Source: Hofstenia miamia (Eukaryota; Xenacoelomorpha; Acoela). Taken from it: a stretch of DNA of 64,000 nucleotides. The stretch covers positions 1,264,110-1,328,109 of the forward strand of contig SCFE01000117.1 in assembly GCA_004352715.1 (NCBI GenBank), in the 5' to 3' direction. The position numbers and the translations under genes were made by a program. Shown piece after piece: positions 47,240 to 59,399 of the stretch. The first letter of the stretch is position 1. Each line of letters opens with the position of its first letter. The notes under the pieces were generated by a model. That model was given only the letters and a program-made list of their open reading frames with translations, was not told where the DNA came from and ran no database searches.

Positions 47240-49604
47240 AACGCGTCAAATGGTGGATTCAATTTTAAAATATTTATATATATATATATAAATGATTAGG
47301 TGGTTTATCCGCACAAAAAAGGCACATGGGCATTCAATCTTTTGATTACATGAACATTAAGAATAGACATAAATGAAAACTTTTATTAAAAATAGAAATT
47401 TCTGATGAAAAACTTTGAATCTTTTCAAGTAATTTGGCCACAGCAATCCATATCTCGGGATTTCCACATTTCACACTAGGCTTCGAGCAATTGCATGAAA
47501 ATGTGGAAAAAACAGCTTGGTCTTTTATGAAGGACGCATTTAGTGAAGGTAAAAAATGAACTGTGAAAAGCCTGGTCTTGTAAAAACAATATGGTTTACA
47601 ACCAATACCAAAATCATCAAATGTGTAAATCATACTTATTTACAAAACTTCTAAACTTTTTCAGTCATTTAATATAAATAATCTAATACGTTCGTTCAAC
47701 TGAATATCATATTGAAAGTTTCAATTCATGTAGATACAAAAAGCATTCAACGAATGAAACTTTAAAGTTCAATTCAAAATTTCATGGATTTTAAACAATA
47801 GTATTAAATGTGATATTTTAAAAGACATTCATTTTTCTTTATAGGTGGTTAAATGTCATTGAAGGCTCACTTTGATTTATTAAGCAATGAAGTGCTTTGA
47901 AGAAAAGAAAAGACGTTTCAAACCCAAGAAAACTTTAATCGATGCAAGCAAAAGTTCATTAAATAATAAATTGAAAATTAAACCTAAATAAAGCACTGCA
48001 CTGAAAATCGTTGTTAAACTTCGCAATGTACGAACAATCGTACTAACTAGTTTCCTATGCTTCAATCAATGAGCAAAAATAAGCCTACAAAGTCATATAT
48101 TCGCATTTATGTAAACTTTCCAATACTCACGGTTTCCTACAAGAATTCTTTCCACATAAGTGACATTGATAGAAACCGCATACTACTATATAATATTTCT
48201 GTTTCTTTGTAAAATGGAATTATTACTATAATGCTGTCCAGTTAAAGAATATTTTGAAATGTACATTCAAACTTGTTTAGCATGATATTTGTTCTTAGAA
48301 ATACCTATAGGTAGGATATTTTTCATTCAAGAACATTGTATTAGACGATGACTTATTTCAAATGTTGAGCAATTTATCACTAGCCAAAGTAACTTGCCAC
48401 GATTGCTAGACAATTTTTAGGTTTTCATATACATTTTTTGCTGAGAATGGTGGAAGTTCGCCTATGATCAATAGAACATTGGCGATGTATTTCAAATCGC
48501 AGCGAAATTTTGTAAATATTGGATTCAATAAAGTATTTTGCTAGTTTGCCCGTTAGTTCAATATAAGAAAGTATCCAAACGACATTTTCCTAGACAATAA
48601 ATGGATGCTTAACTTCATCAAACCTGTTTATATTATCTGTCTAACAATACACAATGCATATGGTACATTAAGTGATGACATCTAGCGGAAAATTCTATCA
48701 GATTGATCGAATGTATAATTTGGTGTTATAAAAATTTGAGTAAATTTTGCAAAAAACGAATAAAAAATAAGTGCTAATTATGTTCCAAAAATTAACAAAA
48801 AGACTTTGCGGGTGTTATTTTTATTAAAATTTAATTATGGTTACATTCCTGCTGTGATCTTCTTATTCAGAGAATAGCAAATTAACTAGAGTATAAACAG
48901 CATACTAATTGTAGGAATTAGCCGCATGGAAATACCATAGGCGATTTGACTTAATAATGAAAATGTATTAATAAGGTAACTTTGGGAATAGCTTGAAATT
49001 GTAAGTTTTGGACTCGTGAGTATTGGTTGATGAATAACCGGTCAAGTTCAACAATGTAGACGGTGTTTCACTTACCTTATCGAAGTAGCGTCTAGACTAG
49101 TAAATATGTTGACACAGTCACTCAAAATTTAGTTTGAATGTAGACAAGTTGGCCATTCACTGGTAGACTGGTCAACAGTTTTATCTCGTTCACACTCAAT
49201 AAGAGCTTCGTAAAAGCGGCAACACCTTAAACTATATTTTAAGTTTTGTTTGGATCTCTTAAATTAGATGAAGTAGAGTTATTTAAGTGTTGGCATTTTT
49301 AACAAAATAGTGCTCTTCTTTAATGGTGAAATAACTCTTTTTATTGCCTAAGATTTACAAATATACTATAGCATGAGGCCTGTGATCTTGAATTGAAGCT
49401 AAGTTGAATCAAATCAAAACTATTTGAATAAATAAAATTGATATTGATACATATATCTAAAACAAAAGAAGTGAATACTATTGCTGGTAACGATTGCTCA
49501 CTTCTACCGCGAAAATGCAGATGCTTAAACAATTTCCCTGCTTTAATGAGCATGCCTCGAAATAGGAGAATAGGATCAGCTCAAATCGAGTCCAATAAGG
49601 AAAA
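47240..49604. other. AT-rich non-coding, no gene seen
   Basis: A short (TA)n at about 47275-47291 and chance ORFs only. Confidence 0.4.
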
Positions 49605-49793
49605 TTGACTACGATTCGGCTCATTTTCCTTGAACATTGTACAAAGGACGAATCCAAATATTCTCCTTACTGCTATATGGACAAGGCTTTTAACAAAATG
49701 TCTGATGAAACGCTTCTCAAGCGTCTGCAAATCCCTATTCTGGTAAACACTAGGGGGAGTGCAGTCAGATGGATACAGTTTTTACGAAGCTAA
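49605..49793 (+). pseudogene. LINE reverse transcriptase fragment
   Basis: The frame contains CYMDKAFNKMSDETLLKRLQ and GSAVRWIQFLRS. This matches the RT palm block around the first catalytic Asp of LINEs ('xDxxKAFDxVxHxxLLxKLxxxGIxGxxxxWIxxFLxxR'), with Asp in YMDKAFN. It has no flanking RT motifs, so it is a small decayed insertion. Confidence 0.58.
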
Positions 49794-51152
49794 TCTGTTT
49801 AAGAAAGCACTGGTTTTTTCTGGAAAATGCTTGCACACATTTTTGTATAATATGTTAACTTAAGGCAAACCCCTTCCTTACTTATATTATTGTAAATGGT
49901 CAATGAGAAGAAATCTACGGCAGCCAAAGTGCGATAAAATGGACATTCCAAAACATTTCTCAAAGGTGCACATTGGTACCATAATTATATATTCTATACA
50001 CATTAATATAGCAAAATTTTAGCAAAAGAATTCATTAATTCATTAATTTAAGTAGTTTGAAAATTGTTTGTAAAAAATTTTTTTGCAGGATTTGAAATTA
50101 CAGAATTTGAATTAAGTAAAATTCAATTTTTCTAAACTAGAACAAAATGATTTAAATACAATTTTCAAGCATATCCATATACTTGTTTGCATTTATAAAA
50201 TTGTTCAGAAAAATTACGACTTTCAGTAATGCTTAGCATAAATTCAAAATCTGGCCAATTCTTTTAAGACAAACATGAAGGAATATAAACTATGCACATA
50301 TTTCAAGTGACTGTGCTGTCTTATGCAAAATATCTTAGTGACTCATAATTCCTTAACACACATTTTTCTGCATATAGCATCACCTATCATTTTATTTTGT
50401 TAAATTAGCATCACTTAGCAAAAGAGGCTGGCGGCGGGGTTGCTGTTCACAAATACAAATTAATTCGACAGAGTTGGGAGAATAACATTTTGCAAGTTGG
50501 TGTTAATGCTCTACAAAGTGCAGTTGGGGGTAAAGTATTCGCAGTTGTTGGAGGTAACGTTTTTGCAGTTTGAAGCTTTTCCTGATGTATTTCTTTTATC
50601 TTCCTTTCTCTTGTCTTGAAAAAATAGTTTGTAATAGGTCTATTGCGTTTTGACATAAGTAACCCAGCTCTAATCAGATAGAAAATAAACGTGAAAACTG
50701 AGGACTAAATTTTCATCACGAACTAGCAAATTTCTGTACTCGGCCAGCATGTGGCTGCCAATGATTTAATTAAAAGGATTTTGCCTCTTATGACGTGGAG
50801 TCTCTCAATGTTTATTTATTTTGATCATGGGAGATGTTTGGCGAAAGTTTCTTGTAAAATATGAATTGTGCAAATCGCCACCAACTTAATTATTGGTGGT
50901 GGAGGTGCACCACCAACAGAACCACTATAATCCACTCTCTGAGTGGAACCTTTAGGTTCACGAGATTATTCTGCTCGTAATATTAGTATTGACGTACACT
51001 ACAAACTTAATTTTAAGAAGCACATAATAATACATCTCTTGTCGAAGCAAGTTTCGAAGTTTATGAAAAATTAGAATATTTTAATGCACGTTTACTTGTG
51101 CAATCATTAATCACGTGGAAATAGGATTTTTGTAGTACAGATTACATACTAC
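49794..51152. other. AT-rich non-coding, no clear gene
   Basis: A 69-codon minus-strand ORF at 50447-50656 starts SKRNRPITNYFFK, reminiscent of the N-terminus of some hAT/ZMYM-type proteins, followed by an imperfect LPPTANTLPPTAL repeat. I could not support it further. Confidence 0.35.
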
Positions 51153-51170
51153 CTGTCTCTTATACACATC
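51153..51170 (+). other. 18-base match to the Tn5/Nextera mosaic end
   Basis: CTGTCTCTTATACACATC equals 18 of 19 bases of the reverse complement of the Tn5 mosaic end used in Nextera libraries; the expected next base T is G here. An 18-mer match by chance in 64 kb is very unlikely. Probably leftover library adapter built into the assembly, in which case the bases on either side may be wrongly joined. Confidence 0.75.
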
Positions 51171-51324
51171 GAAATGAATGCACAGGTTTTGTGTATAACC
51201 TATGGCGCAATGACCAAATTCAAACTGCGTTGATAAATCTGTTTTTGTTGGGAATATGTAAACGCAATGAATTAAAAATAGCTCTGCTCGTATGGACGTG
51301 CTTAATTAGTTTAGCGCATAGAGA

Positions 51325-52045
51325 GAAGTGGGGCGGTTCGACCCATGGGGCAAGGTGGATTGGGCAAGTCGGACGGATATGGGGCAAAAACACTTAGTTA
51401 AGAAAGATTGAAGTAAGAGATTGCCAATTTTAGAGATTGTAAAAGTATTTCTTACATCAAAGTTCCTTGCTTAAAAATATTTGAATTATTTGCAAATTTA
51501 ATCGCATTTTGAAAAATTAATTACCATGCATTTTTAGCTCTTGGTGAAATTTCATTCTATTCAATAATATCAGCAAGATAATTTTGATCTGATTTGTAGT
51601 CAATAGGCTTTGCAATTACATTGGAATTGGAAGGAGTGCTATTGTTCTTGCATAAATGTATAACATAAAATATTATCTTTATAAAAAGCTTTATAGAGTT
51701 AAAATTAAATTTCATTTTGCTATTAATAATGTTTTTAATATGCATTGGCGTTTTTATTAGATTCCTATTGGTACCAATAGTAGAGATGACATTTTAAAAA
51801 ACTATTCTGTATTTTCTAGGAAGTAAAGTTCAAAACATTTGAGTGGTGGTGTTGTTTAGTGCATTTAAAATTGCCATAGAACCATTATGGGGCAATAAAA
51901 TATCACAAGCAGTTTTGAAGCAAATTTTTTTAGCAGGTCAATTTGGGGCGGTAGAATATAAAACGCGGGGCAAAGTCCGGCAGATGTCAACACTCGGATA
52001 TGGGCAGGGCGCACATTTTGTGGGGCAGGGCATTTCACAAAAATC
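51325..52045. repeat. GGGGC-motif repeat clusters
   Basis: Two clusters of the same G-rich motifs: GTGGGGCGGTTCGACC, ATGGGGCAAGG, TTGGGCAAGTCGGACGG and ATGGGGCAAAAA (51330-51390), and TTATGGGGCAATAAAA, TTTGGGGCGGTAGAAT, GCGGGGCAAAGTCCGG, TATGGGCAGGGC and TGTGGGGCAGGG (51885-52030). All are in the same orientation. They may be two ends of one decayed element or two copies of a MITE. Boundaries are uncertain. Confidence 0.35.
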
Positions 52046-52381
52046 CACCCCCACTTCCATCTCTGGTTTGATTGAATTGTGTTCCAATAAATGAAGTTCC
52101 ATTGTTCCTACTGTTACCGTTTTGCTGTTATGATATTTAACCATCATTGAGGGCCAGAGCTAAAAATGGAAATAATGCTTAAATTAGCTTTTATGTGAAA
52201 GAATTATTGTGGTACACTACTAAAACTCTTCTGTAGAAAAATTCTTCTCAATCTCATGAAATTGAACACCACATAAAAATACCCACAAATATCACAATAG
52301 TCAGCATTGCGTTTGCTACCGCACATTTTCGCAAAAAATGTAGTTAATATTGCGATTTAAGAGACCGTAGTTATGCATAAC

Positions 52382-53441
52382 TTACATTCCTTCAAAATAT
52401 TCTCCCCTTACTTCCACACAACGTTGCATCCTCATCAGCCATTTATCAAAGCAGCTGCGGCACTCTTACTGAGGTATACTCCTCAGCTCTAAATGGACAG
52501 ATTTGACCAAATCTTAAATCCTGTCAAAAGGTCTTGCAGCAATCTTGGATTTGATCCTGGGGAACAACCAAAAATCGCAAGGAGCCAAGTCAGGGGAGTA
52601 GAGTGGGTGAGGCAGCAAGGTGAGATTATTTTCTTCCAAGTATTGAGTGGTAAGCCTCGCTTTATGAGGACCACCAGCGTTGTCATGATGGATCAGAATT
52701 CTTGATCTTGATCTGGTCGAGCTCTTGCATAGCAGTTTTGCAGCACTTGGGGCAACATATTTTCTGTATAGTACTTTGCTGTTATAGTACTACATTCGGA
52801 GATTATATCTACAGACACTGGGCAACTTGGATTGAAGAAAATTGTGAACATTCTCTTCCGAGAACGAAAGACTTCTTTCAAAATTTGAGGACGAGGCTCA
52901 TCTTCACTTAGCCAAACCATATTCGATAGCTTATTCTTACTTGCGAAGAAAGATATCCAGCAGTTATCACTAGTGGCAACATTTGAAAACATTTTGGGAC
53001 CATTTGGTTCAAAAATTGGAAGCCACTCCTTGCAAACCCTAACTTTCAATTTTCTGGTCGTCTGTTTAAAGATGAGGGACCCATCTTGCACATTTTTGAG
53101 AGTCTTAATTCATTATGGACAATGGAATATGTGCTTCCATAACTAACTCCAAGCTCTAGAGGAAGAAAACGCAGGGTAATAGTAGCATCTTCATCTATAA
53201 TGCCCCCTGCATTAGCAGAAATTGTTTTGGTCACAGACGAATTTGGCCTTCCGGGGCGTGGGGCATCTTGGAGATCTGTGGATCGCGAAGGAAAATTTCG
53301 AATCCATCTTAAAATGATTTCCAATGAAGGAGAAGTGTCAAAGTAAACCTTTAAAAGTTCCATTCTTATTTCTGTAGCTTTTTTGTGAAATGTCCACCTG
53401 GTGAAAATATAAAAATTACTCACTTCTTTTGAAAAATCCAT
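52382..53441 (-). pseudogene. Mariner transposase, frameshifted but catalytic triad readable
   Basis: ATG at 53441. The HTH N-terminus includes RMELLKVYFDTSPSLEIILR and LQDAPRPGRPNSS, with the second HTH in LGVSYGSTYSIVHNELRLSK. A frameshift near 53095 leads to KEWLPIFEPNGPKMFSNV, ATSDNCWISFF (first catalytic Asp; the usual GDE is SDN), MVWLSEDEPRPQ and FRSRKRMFTIFFN. A second frameshift near 52705 leads to IHHDNAGGPHKARLTTQYLE (second Asp) and YSPDLAPCDFWLFPRIKSKI (third Asp, DD34D spacing). At least two in-frame stops follow (about 52525 and 52472). The coding span of about 1.06 kb is full length for mariner. The intact YSPDLAP block and high similarity to family consensus suggest a moderately young insertion. 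Confidence 0.88.
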
Positions 53442-53635
53442 ATTTTGCACCACAAAAGAAAACCATTTGTCGCAATCACTGATAAAATAGTAGCAAATGA
53501 AGAGTAAAACAAACCAAAATATGAATAAGCACGTAAAATAGAATGGCAATTCCAAATTTATTAGGGCAATTTAAAATTGCGCAGCCGCATCGTTGCCAAA
53601 TTGCATTTCTGTCATTAGTTTTTGATCACCCCTCG
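52382..53635 (-). mobile_element. Mariner element with one terminal repeat preserved
   Basis: On the minus strand the element starts TA|CGAGGGGTGATCAAAAACT at 53635 (TA at 53636-53637), a typical mariner terminal repeat, about 195 bp ahead of the transposase ATG at 53441. I found no matching inverted end beyond the transposase stop (52382) down to about 52100, so the 3' end is deleted or badly decayed. Confidence 0.75.
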
Positions 53636-53639
53636 TATT

Positions 53640-56600
53640 AATGTACTATCGTACCTGAAAACATTGTTTTATAAATTCGAACTTGCGAGTAATTCTATTA
53701 TTTTAACTTAGTCTTTATTTCTACATAACTTTAGTATAAATAATCATCGCGAAAGTTTTACCTTGTCGTAGGCATAATATTTGTCATTACATTTTGCGGA
53801 GACGAGGCTAATCGCTAATGACTAGATAAGTTTTTAATGTATTTAATAAACTGCATCCTCTCATTAAATATCACTGACGTATTTGTTTGTCAAATTGATA
53901 TCTTTTTAAATTCAAAGTATTGGTTTCAGAAAAGAGCTGAAATAGAAGTAAGACTACATTATTCTTTCGACTTAATATTCAATTCTGATAATAATCATTT
54001 TTGCATATTCTTTACCAGTAATCTATACCAACTCAAAAAAATCAGGCTTCGGGCTTCGGCAATTTTCTTCGATAAAAAGCTGATTCAGACAGGGCATGGA
54101 ATATGATAAAGGGTACTCCCGCTATTATTATTATTATTATTATTTACAACTAAACCTTCCTATACTACGGTCTCTGTGATATGCAGAGTAAATATCAGTT
54201 TTATATAAGCTATTTCAAAATGGCCGGATTGAAAATTCCTTGGTACGTTTTCTAGTCAGTATCACATATAACTAAAGTTGACGTTATTTCATTTAAGAAC
54301 ACAGAAACATATGAGAAAGTTCTATACTGCATTTGTCTTATTCCATTTTTTTTCAATTCCCCCCATTACTAATATTTAGAGAATCAGGTTTAAAGCGTAT
54401 AGGACAAACAAATAGCCTCAGCTATTTCTCTTTCTGTTAGATAGGCCATACAAGCCCTGTTGTGGTGCGCCGTGCGTAAGTCAAGTTCGTGAAGGAGGTC
54501 GGAGATTTCGTGAAAAAGTGCACCGACAAAGAATTGCGTGAGGCAAGATTATAATGCATGAATTGTATAGGAAGCATTCCTCCATCGTGCTTTTTTGTGT
54601 ACCTATATTTGTACGTGAGATATAAGCGATTAAATTGAAGACATCATCATCACTGATTTTACGAAATTCCTGATAAGTTTGGGATCAATTTTACACTACT
54701 AACTGATCTATGTGTGTTGCACGCAGATATTGCTATTATCTTACAGATGATTCAATGTTATTAATGGCATTTGGTTCATGGAAAATACACAAAACTCATC
54801 AGCGAATAACAATTTAATGTAGTTTATATAGATAAGGTTGTAACAAATGGCATGTGACAAAAGGAAAATTAGTGAAAATTCTGAAAAACAATTGCGTAAG
54901 CGTATTTCAGGAAAAATCAAACAAATCTAATAACTACATGCATGGATAGTGCTCGCTGCTCTGTGCGAAAGTACTGTTCTATTTTAATGTTTCCTGGCGA
55001 AAACACTTACTATCTCGATGTGCACAAAGTGCTTTTGGATAAGTAAGGAATTAGTTGTTTCATTTTATTGCATAGGTACCAATGAATCAACCTATTTCAA
55101 GAGGTATAGGGATTTTTTATTGGGAGAGACTTATGTCGCAAAATGTCGTTACACGTGTATGACTCTTCTAATTTTGGAATAAACTGGACATGTTGGCATT
55201 TGCAAGAAAACATCTAACTCTTGCTTACTACAATAGGAAAAGAAAAAATTTTTGTTCAATTTTACAAAGAGAATAAATTTTGTGGGAAAGATGATATTAG
55301 AAATGAATTAATTTTTTATGCTTCGATTTCATTTTTCTGCGTTTTATTCTGTAGGTCAACATTCATTGTTGGTCTTAAGGATACGAAGGCATTTGTGATT
55401 TTTCGCCGATTGGAGGGGAGTCGCGGTTAACAATTTTTAATCGCTCTGTTGATTTTGGATGCGAAGTTTTTACTAATGCTGCTTTGGGTTGGGTAAATTT
55501 CTTTTCGGTTTTCGCTCATCTCTGATTAGAGACAAGGTTGTACAAGAGAAACAGCTGATATCTGATAAGTCACACAAAAGATTCAATTAACAGCATGATT
55601 GAATCGTGAGTAGTTTTCACTTACACAAATGGAAGCCCCGTCCGCGAATGAACGCAAACTAACCTTGTAGACATTCAAATAAATGCAAGCATAAATGTAC
55701 ATAAGCTAGGGTAGGGCCCGTGCCCTGGCCGCAACTGTACCCATAAAAATATATCCGTTAGCTAGTCAGTGCCAGTATCATGAGCCCATTATGCTCGTAA
55801 CTGAATGTTATTTCACTAACATATATTTACGCAACAAGAAAATCTGCTATATTGAGTGCACTTAGCCGATCATCGAAATCATAGCAACCACCGATGTAGT
55901 ATGCATCGAAAACCAAATTAAGTAGATTAATCTGGCAATTACAAAGCAAAATTATGTCAAATTGTTTTGACAAATCGTGCGTCAAACCTCATAACTATAA
56001 TTGACCCTTCAAACATTATGAAAATAAATTAAATGGACACTACACTGCACTGCTGTATGACGTGAAAATAAATAAATTAAATAAATTCAATTAAATAAAT
56101 TCAATTCAAATGATATGGAATGGCTTCTGAAGTTAACAACTTACACATTTTACGTTACAATATTATATACACGAGTATTATATTTTTATCAATGCGATAT
56201 CAGAAGATGACTGATAAATAAAACTCTTTAAAATGGATGAAGACAATGCATTTTATGCACTATATTGAAATTTCTCTTATGAATCTACATGAAGATTAGT
56301 GTTACGTGAAATACATAAACATAGATATATACATTAGGTTTGTAGAAAATTATAAATCAATAATGCATTTTGATGAAATGTTTTAAGAATAACTGCCTGC
56401 AAAAAATTGTTTGCCTTGTGGATACTCTCAAACTCCTAACCTGCATTGAGTTTGAAAGTGAGAAGCAGCACAGTTTAGAATCCAACCATTTCAATTTCCA
56501 GCCTTATGGAAATTCTCTTACTTAAATTTTTGGTGAAACATTTTCTTAAACTCTTTCAATATTTTTAGTATTGTTCAATCATATGGTTTAACATTTTGAA

Positions 56601-57335
56601 TATAATTTCTCTATGATAATAGCTAAGTTCAAAAACAAGTCACATGGAATTTTCTCATAACTAGACAGGTCGTTATATAGTAAATCGATGAATTACTCAA
56701 TACTGTTGAATATGGCAAAACATGTCCTTACACATTATAGTATTAGAATTGTTGTAAAAGAAGAAAAGTCACACTAACAACTATTTACCCATGTATGGAA
56801 TTAGGGTTAAAAGTAAACATGTCAATGAATAATATGCATGAAGAAAAATATTTTGGCAACCCATTCAATTCGAATATTAATTGACGTAAACAAAGTACGG
56901 GAAATTTTAGTGAATGTTGTTAAAATCTATTGACAGAGATTACTACATTAACACCATTTTTAAAGATAACTAATTCTGTCAGGTTGGAAGAGAAGCACCT
57001 CCTTTGGGTAATGACCAATTAAGAAGAGTGCACCACGCTCTCTTTCCTGCAGAAGAAAGTCTACTTTAGCTACTTTCATCCAAAACCTATTTAGCTGACA
57101 TATCGCAGGAAAATTGAAACATTTACTAAATTGAAATAATAAACATTTTTTACGTGTAGCTAACTACAACAATCATACTGAACAGTCAACAATTTGTGGC
57201 ATTCTTAGTATAGAAAATTTCTCTTTTCAGTTCTAATAAAGAAAGTATCACATAAAAGTTTGAGATTAGGAGAACATTTGATGAATCATATAGAATTAAT
57301 ACTAACAATAAACTCACAAATAAAACCACACTTCG

Positions 57336-57339
<4 letters not shown>
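53640..57339. other. AT-rich non-coding, no clear gene
   Basis: Holds an (ATT)n microsatellite at 54123-54145. A more complex patch at 54450-54545 (TGTTGTGGTGCGCCGTGCG, GTGAAGGAGGTCGGAGATT) has no assignable product. There is an AAATT-rich stretch at 56066-56110 and a small complex patch at 56985-57100. Confidence 0.4.
54123..54145. repeat. (ATT)n microsatellite
   Basis: About seven ATT units. Confidence 0.92.

Positions 57340-57381
<42 letters not shown>
57340..57381. repeat. (TA)n microsatellite
   Basis: About 21 TA units immediately upstream of the LINE ORF1 fragment; one of the longest uninterrupted TA runs in the window. Confidence 0.95.
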
Positions 57382-57383
<2 letters not shown>

Positions 57384-57402
57384 ATATATAGATTAAAGCA
57401 GA

Positions 57403-57982
57403 TGAAATTTTTTAGTGTTAGGAAGCTCTATGTTTAGGAACATGCGATCGAAAAATTTAATTAAAAACAAAGAATTACAACGCACACTTGAATTATATCC
57501 TCGAACCCAAATCGATACTTCCTTTGTCAAATCGGGCGAAATGATATACTAAAGGCTCCAGAAAATTACGAAACTAAGTATTCGAACCTTATTAAAGTTA
57601 TTAATCTAATGAGACTTTTCTTCAGCGAACTTTCTCCTTTCTGCAATAGGCTACTTCAGAGTAAAAATTCAACTTCTCAGTATTTAAGCTATTCACAAAT
57701 TTTTGTTTAGGTTCTAAGAACACCAATCAATAGCAATCTCCTATCAACAGACGGAATTCATTCTCACATAACGGAATGTCGAAAAAGGTTTTCAGTCTCA
57801 AATCGCTTTTTGAGACGCCATCGCAACAAACACCCGCCGTCAAAAACTGCGGTCTACGAAAGCTTTGCCCTCGTTATTTACCAAGGCTTAATCCTTTTGA
57901 TCATTCGCCACCGGGCCCTGGAACACCGTACCGCCTTTCTACATCGATGATGTGCACAACTTCAGATACTAATGCGACTTGA
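57403..57982 (+). pseudogene. LINE ORF1 fragment with SGNH-hydrolase (esterase) domain
   Basis: Reads NFLVLGSSMFRNMRSKNLIK (nucleophile block, GSS in place of GDS), then LQRTLELYPRTQIDTSFVKS. A frame change gives GRNDIL (the G-x-N-D block), then NYETKYSNLIKVINLMR and FFSELSPFCNRLLQSKNSTS. LLSTDGIHSH supplies the Asp-x-x-His pair of SGNH hydrolases, and after another one-base shift the reading continues to a stop at 57980-57982. About 13 residues, including the PGA block, are deleted relative to the copy at 63486-64000. An esterase domain in ORF1 is known for CR1-like LINEs, where its role is thought to involve lipid or RNP interaction. The fragment starts right after a (TA)n tract, so its N-terminal part is lost. 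Confidence 0.65.
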
Positions 57983-58106
57983 TTAATTTCTATCTGGACT
58001 TTTTTAATCTATGGCCTTCTTAATTATGTTTTATCATTTATTGTAGTTTTGCTTTAGCAAAAATTTCGAATATAGTGAATTTACTTCAAGCTCTAAGAAT
58101 GATTTA

Positions 58107-59304
58107 TTAGGTTGTTCGGAAAGTTCTGTCGGATTTTACAAAGCTTATAAAGGTTGTAAAGTTTTTCATTTGCCTACTTTTATATTTTTCATAGACATAT
58201 TTCATAGATTAAAAATTTTATAAAATTTTAAAATATAAATTGGCGTATATTTTATATACTTCGAAGTATTTATGATGAAAATCAGCAGACAATCTACCAT
58301 GCATTGCTCACCCAGCATATTCACCATACTTGGCTCCCAGTGATTTCCAGCTATTCCCTTCTCTCAAGTCATACCTTTCTGGAAAGAAGTTCCAAAACCG
58401 AGGTGAAATAAAGACAGCAATTGGAAGTATTTATGATGAAAATCAGCAAACAATCTACCATGTATTGCTCACCCAGCATATTCACCAGACTTGACTCCCA
58501 GTGATTTCCATCTATTCCCTTCTCTCAAGTCATACCTTTCTGGAAAGAAGTTCCAAAACCGAGGTGAAATAAAGACAGCAATTGGAAGTATTTATGATGA
58601 AAATCAGCAAACAATCTACGATGTATTGCTCACCCAGCATATTCACCAGACTTGACTCCCAGTGATTTCCATCTATTCCCTTCTCTCAAGTCATACCTTT
58701 CTGGAAAGAAGTTCCAAAACCGAGGTGAAATAAAGACAGCAATTGGAAGTATTTATGATGAAAATCAGCAAACAATCTACGATGTATTGCTCACCCAGCA
58801 TATTCACCAGACTTGACTCCCAGTGATTTCCATCTATTCCCTTCTCTCAAGTCATACCTTTCTGGAAAGAAGTTCCAAAACCGAGGTGAAATAAAGACAG
58901 CAATTGGAAGTATTTATGATGAAAATCAGCAAACAATCTACGATGTATTGCTCACCCAGCATATTCACCAGACTTGACTCCCAGTGATTTCCATCTATTC
59001 CCTTCTCTCAAGTCATACCTTTCTGGAAAGAAGTTCCAAAACCGAGGTGAAATAAAGACAGCAATTGGAAGTATTTATGATGAAAATCAGCAAACAATCT
59101 ACGATGTATTGCTCACCCAGCATATTCACCAGACTTGACTCCCAGTGATTTCCATCTATTCCCTTCTCTCAAGTCATACCTTTCTGGAAAGAAGTTCCAA
59201 AACCGAGGTGAAATAAAGACAGCAATTGGAAGTATTTATGATGAAAATCAGCAAACAATCTACCATGTATTGCTCACCCAGCATATTCACCAGAATTGGC
59301 TCCC
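58107..59304 (+). mobile_element. Mariner remnant with tandemly amplified transposase tail
   Basis: TTAGGTTGTTCGGAAAGTTC at 58107 is a characteristic mariner terminal repeat. About 150 bp of 5' leader follows, then the sequence jumps at 58264 directly into the C-terminal third of a DD34D mariner transposase. All upstream coding sequence is deleted and the tail is repeated in tandem. No right terminal repeat was found. Confidence 0.75.
58264..59304 (+). repeat. 161-bp tandem array from mariner transposase, about 6.5 copies
   Basis: Units start AAGTATTTATGATGAAAATC at 58264, 58425, 58586, 58747, 58908, 59069 and 59230, an exact 161-bp period; the last is truncated after about 75 bases. Each unit encodes the third catalytic block and tail (YSPDLTPSDFHLFPSLKSYL, SGKKFQNRGEIKTAIG). 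Because 161 is not a multiple of 3, the frame changes at each junction and no long protein results. The four central units look identical and share CTACGATG where units 2 and 7 have CTACCATG. The first and last units are most diverged (TTGGCTCCC versus TTGACTCCC). This pattern of homogenised interior and diverged edges is typical of arrays grown by unequal crossover. Confidence 0.95.
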
Positions 59305-59399
59305 TCTAATTCCTTCCCTGATTATTTCCTCTAGGCATCTTGCTCAACTCACGAGCGAATACACCATTACTATCTTCACTTAAAATCATTGGAAGTCTT

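Noticed and set aside
45803-47299. 498-codon open frame across the 1000-N gap
   Set aside because: The N run keeps the frame open artificially. The two ends are a mariner tail and an unrelated retroelement-like piece.
50447-50656. Minus-strand ORF beginning SKRNRPITNYFFK
   Set aside because: The start resembles hAT/ZMYM-type or PIP-box N-termini, but the rest is a low-complexity LPPTAN repeat and no transposase follows.
54450-54640. Coding-like peptide FVKEVGDFVKKCTDKELREA
   Set aside because: Coherent for about 22 codons but without domain match, start, or splice sites; could be chance in a locally GC-rich patch.
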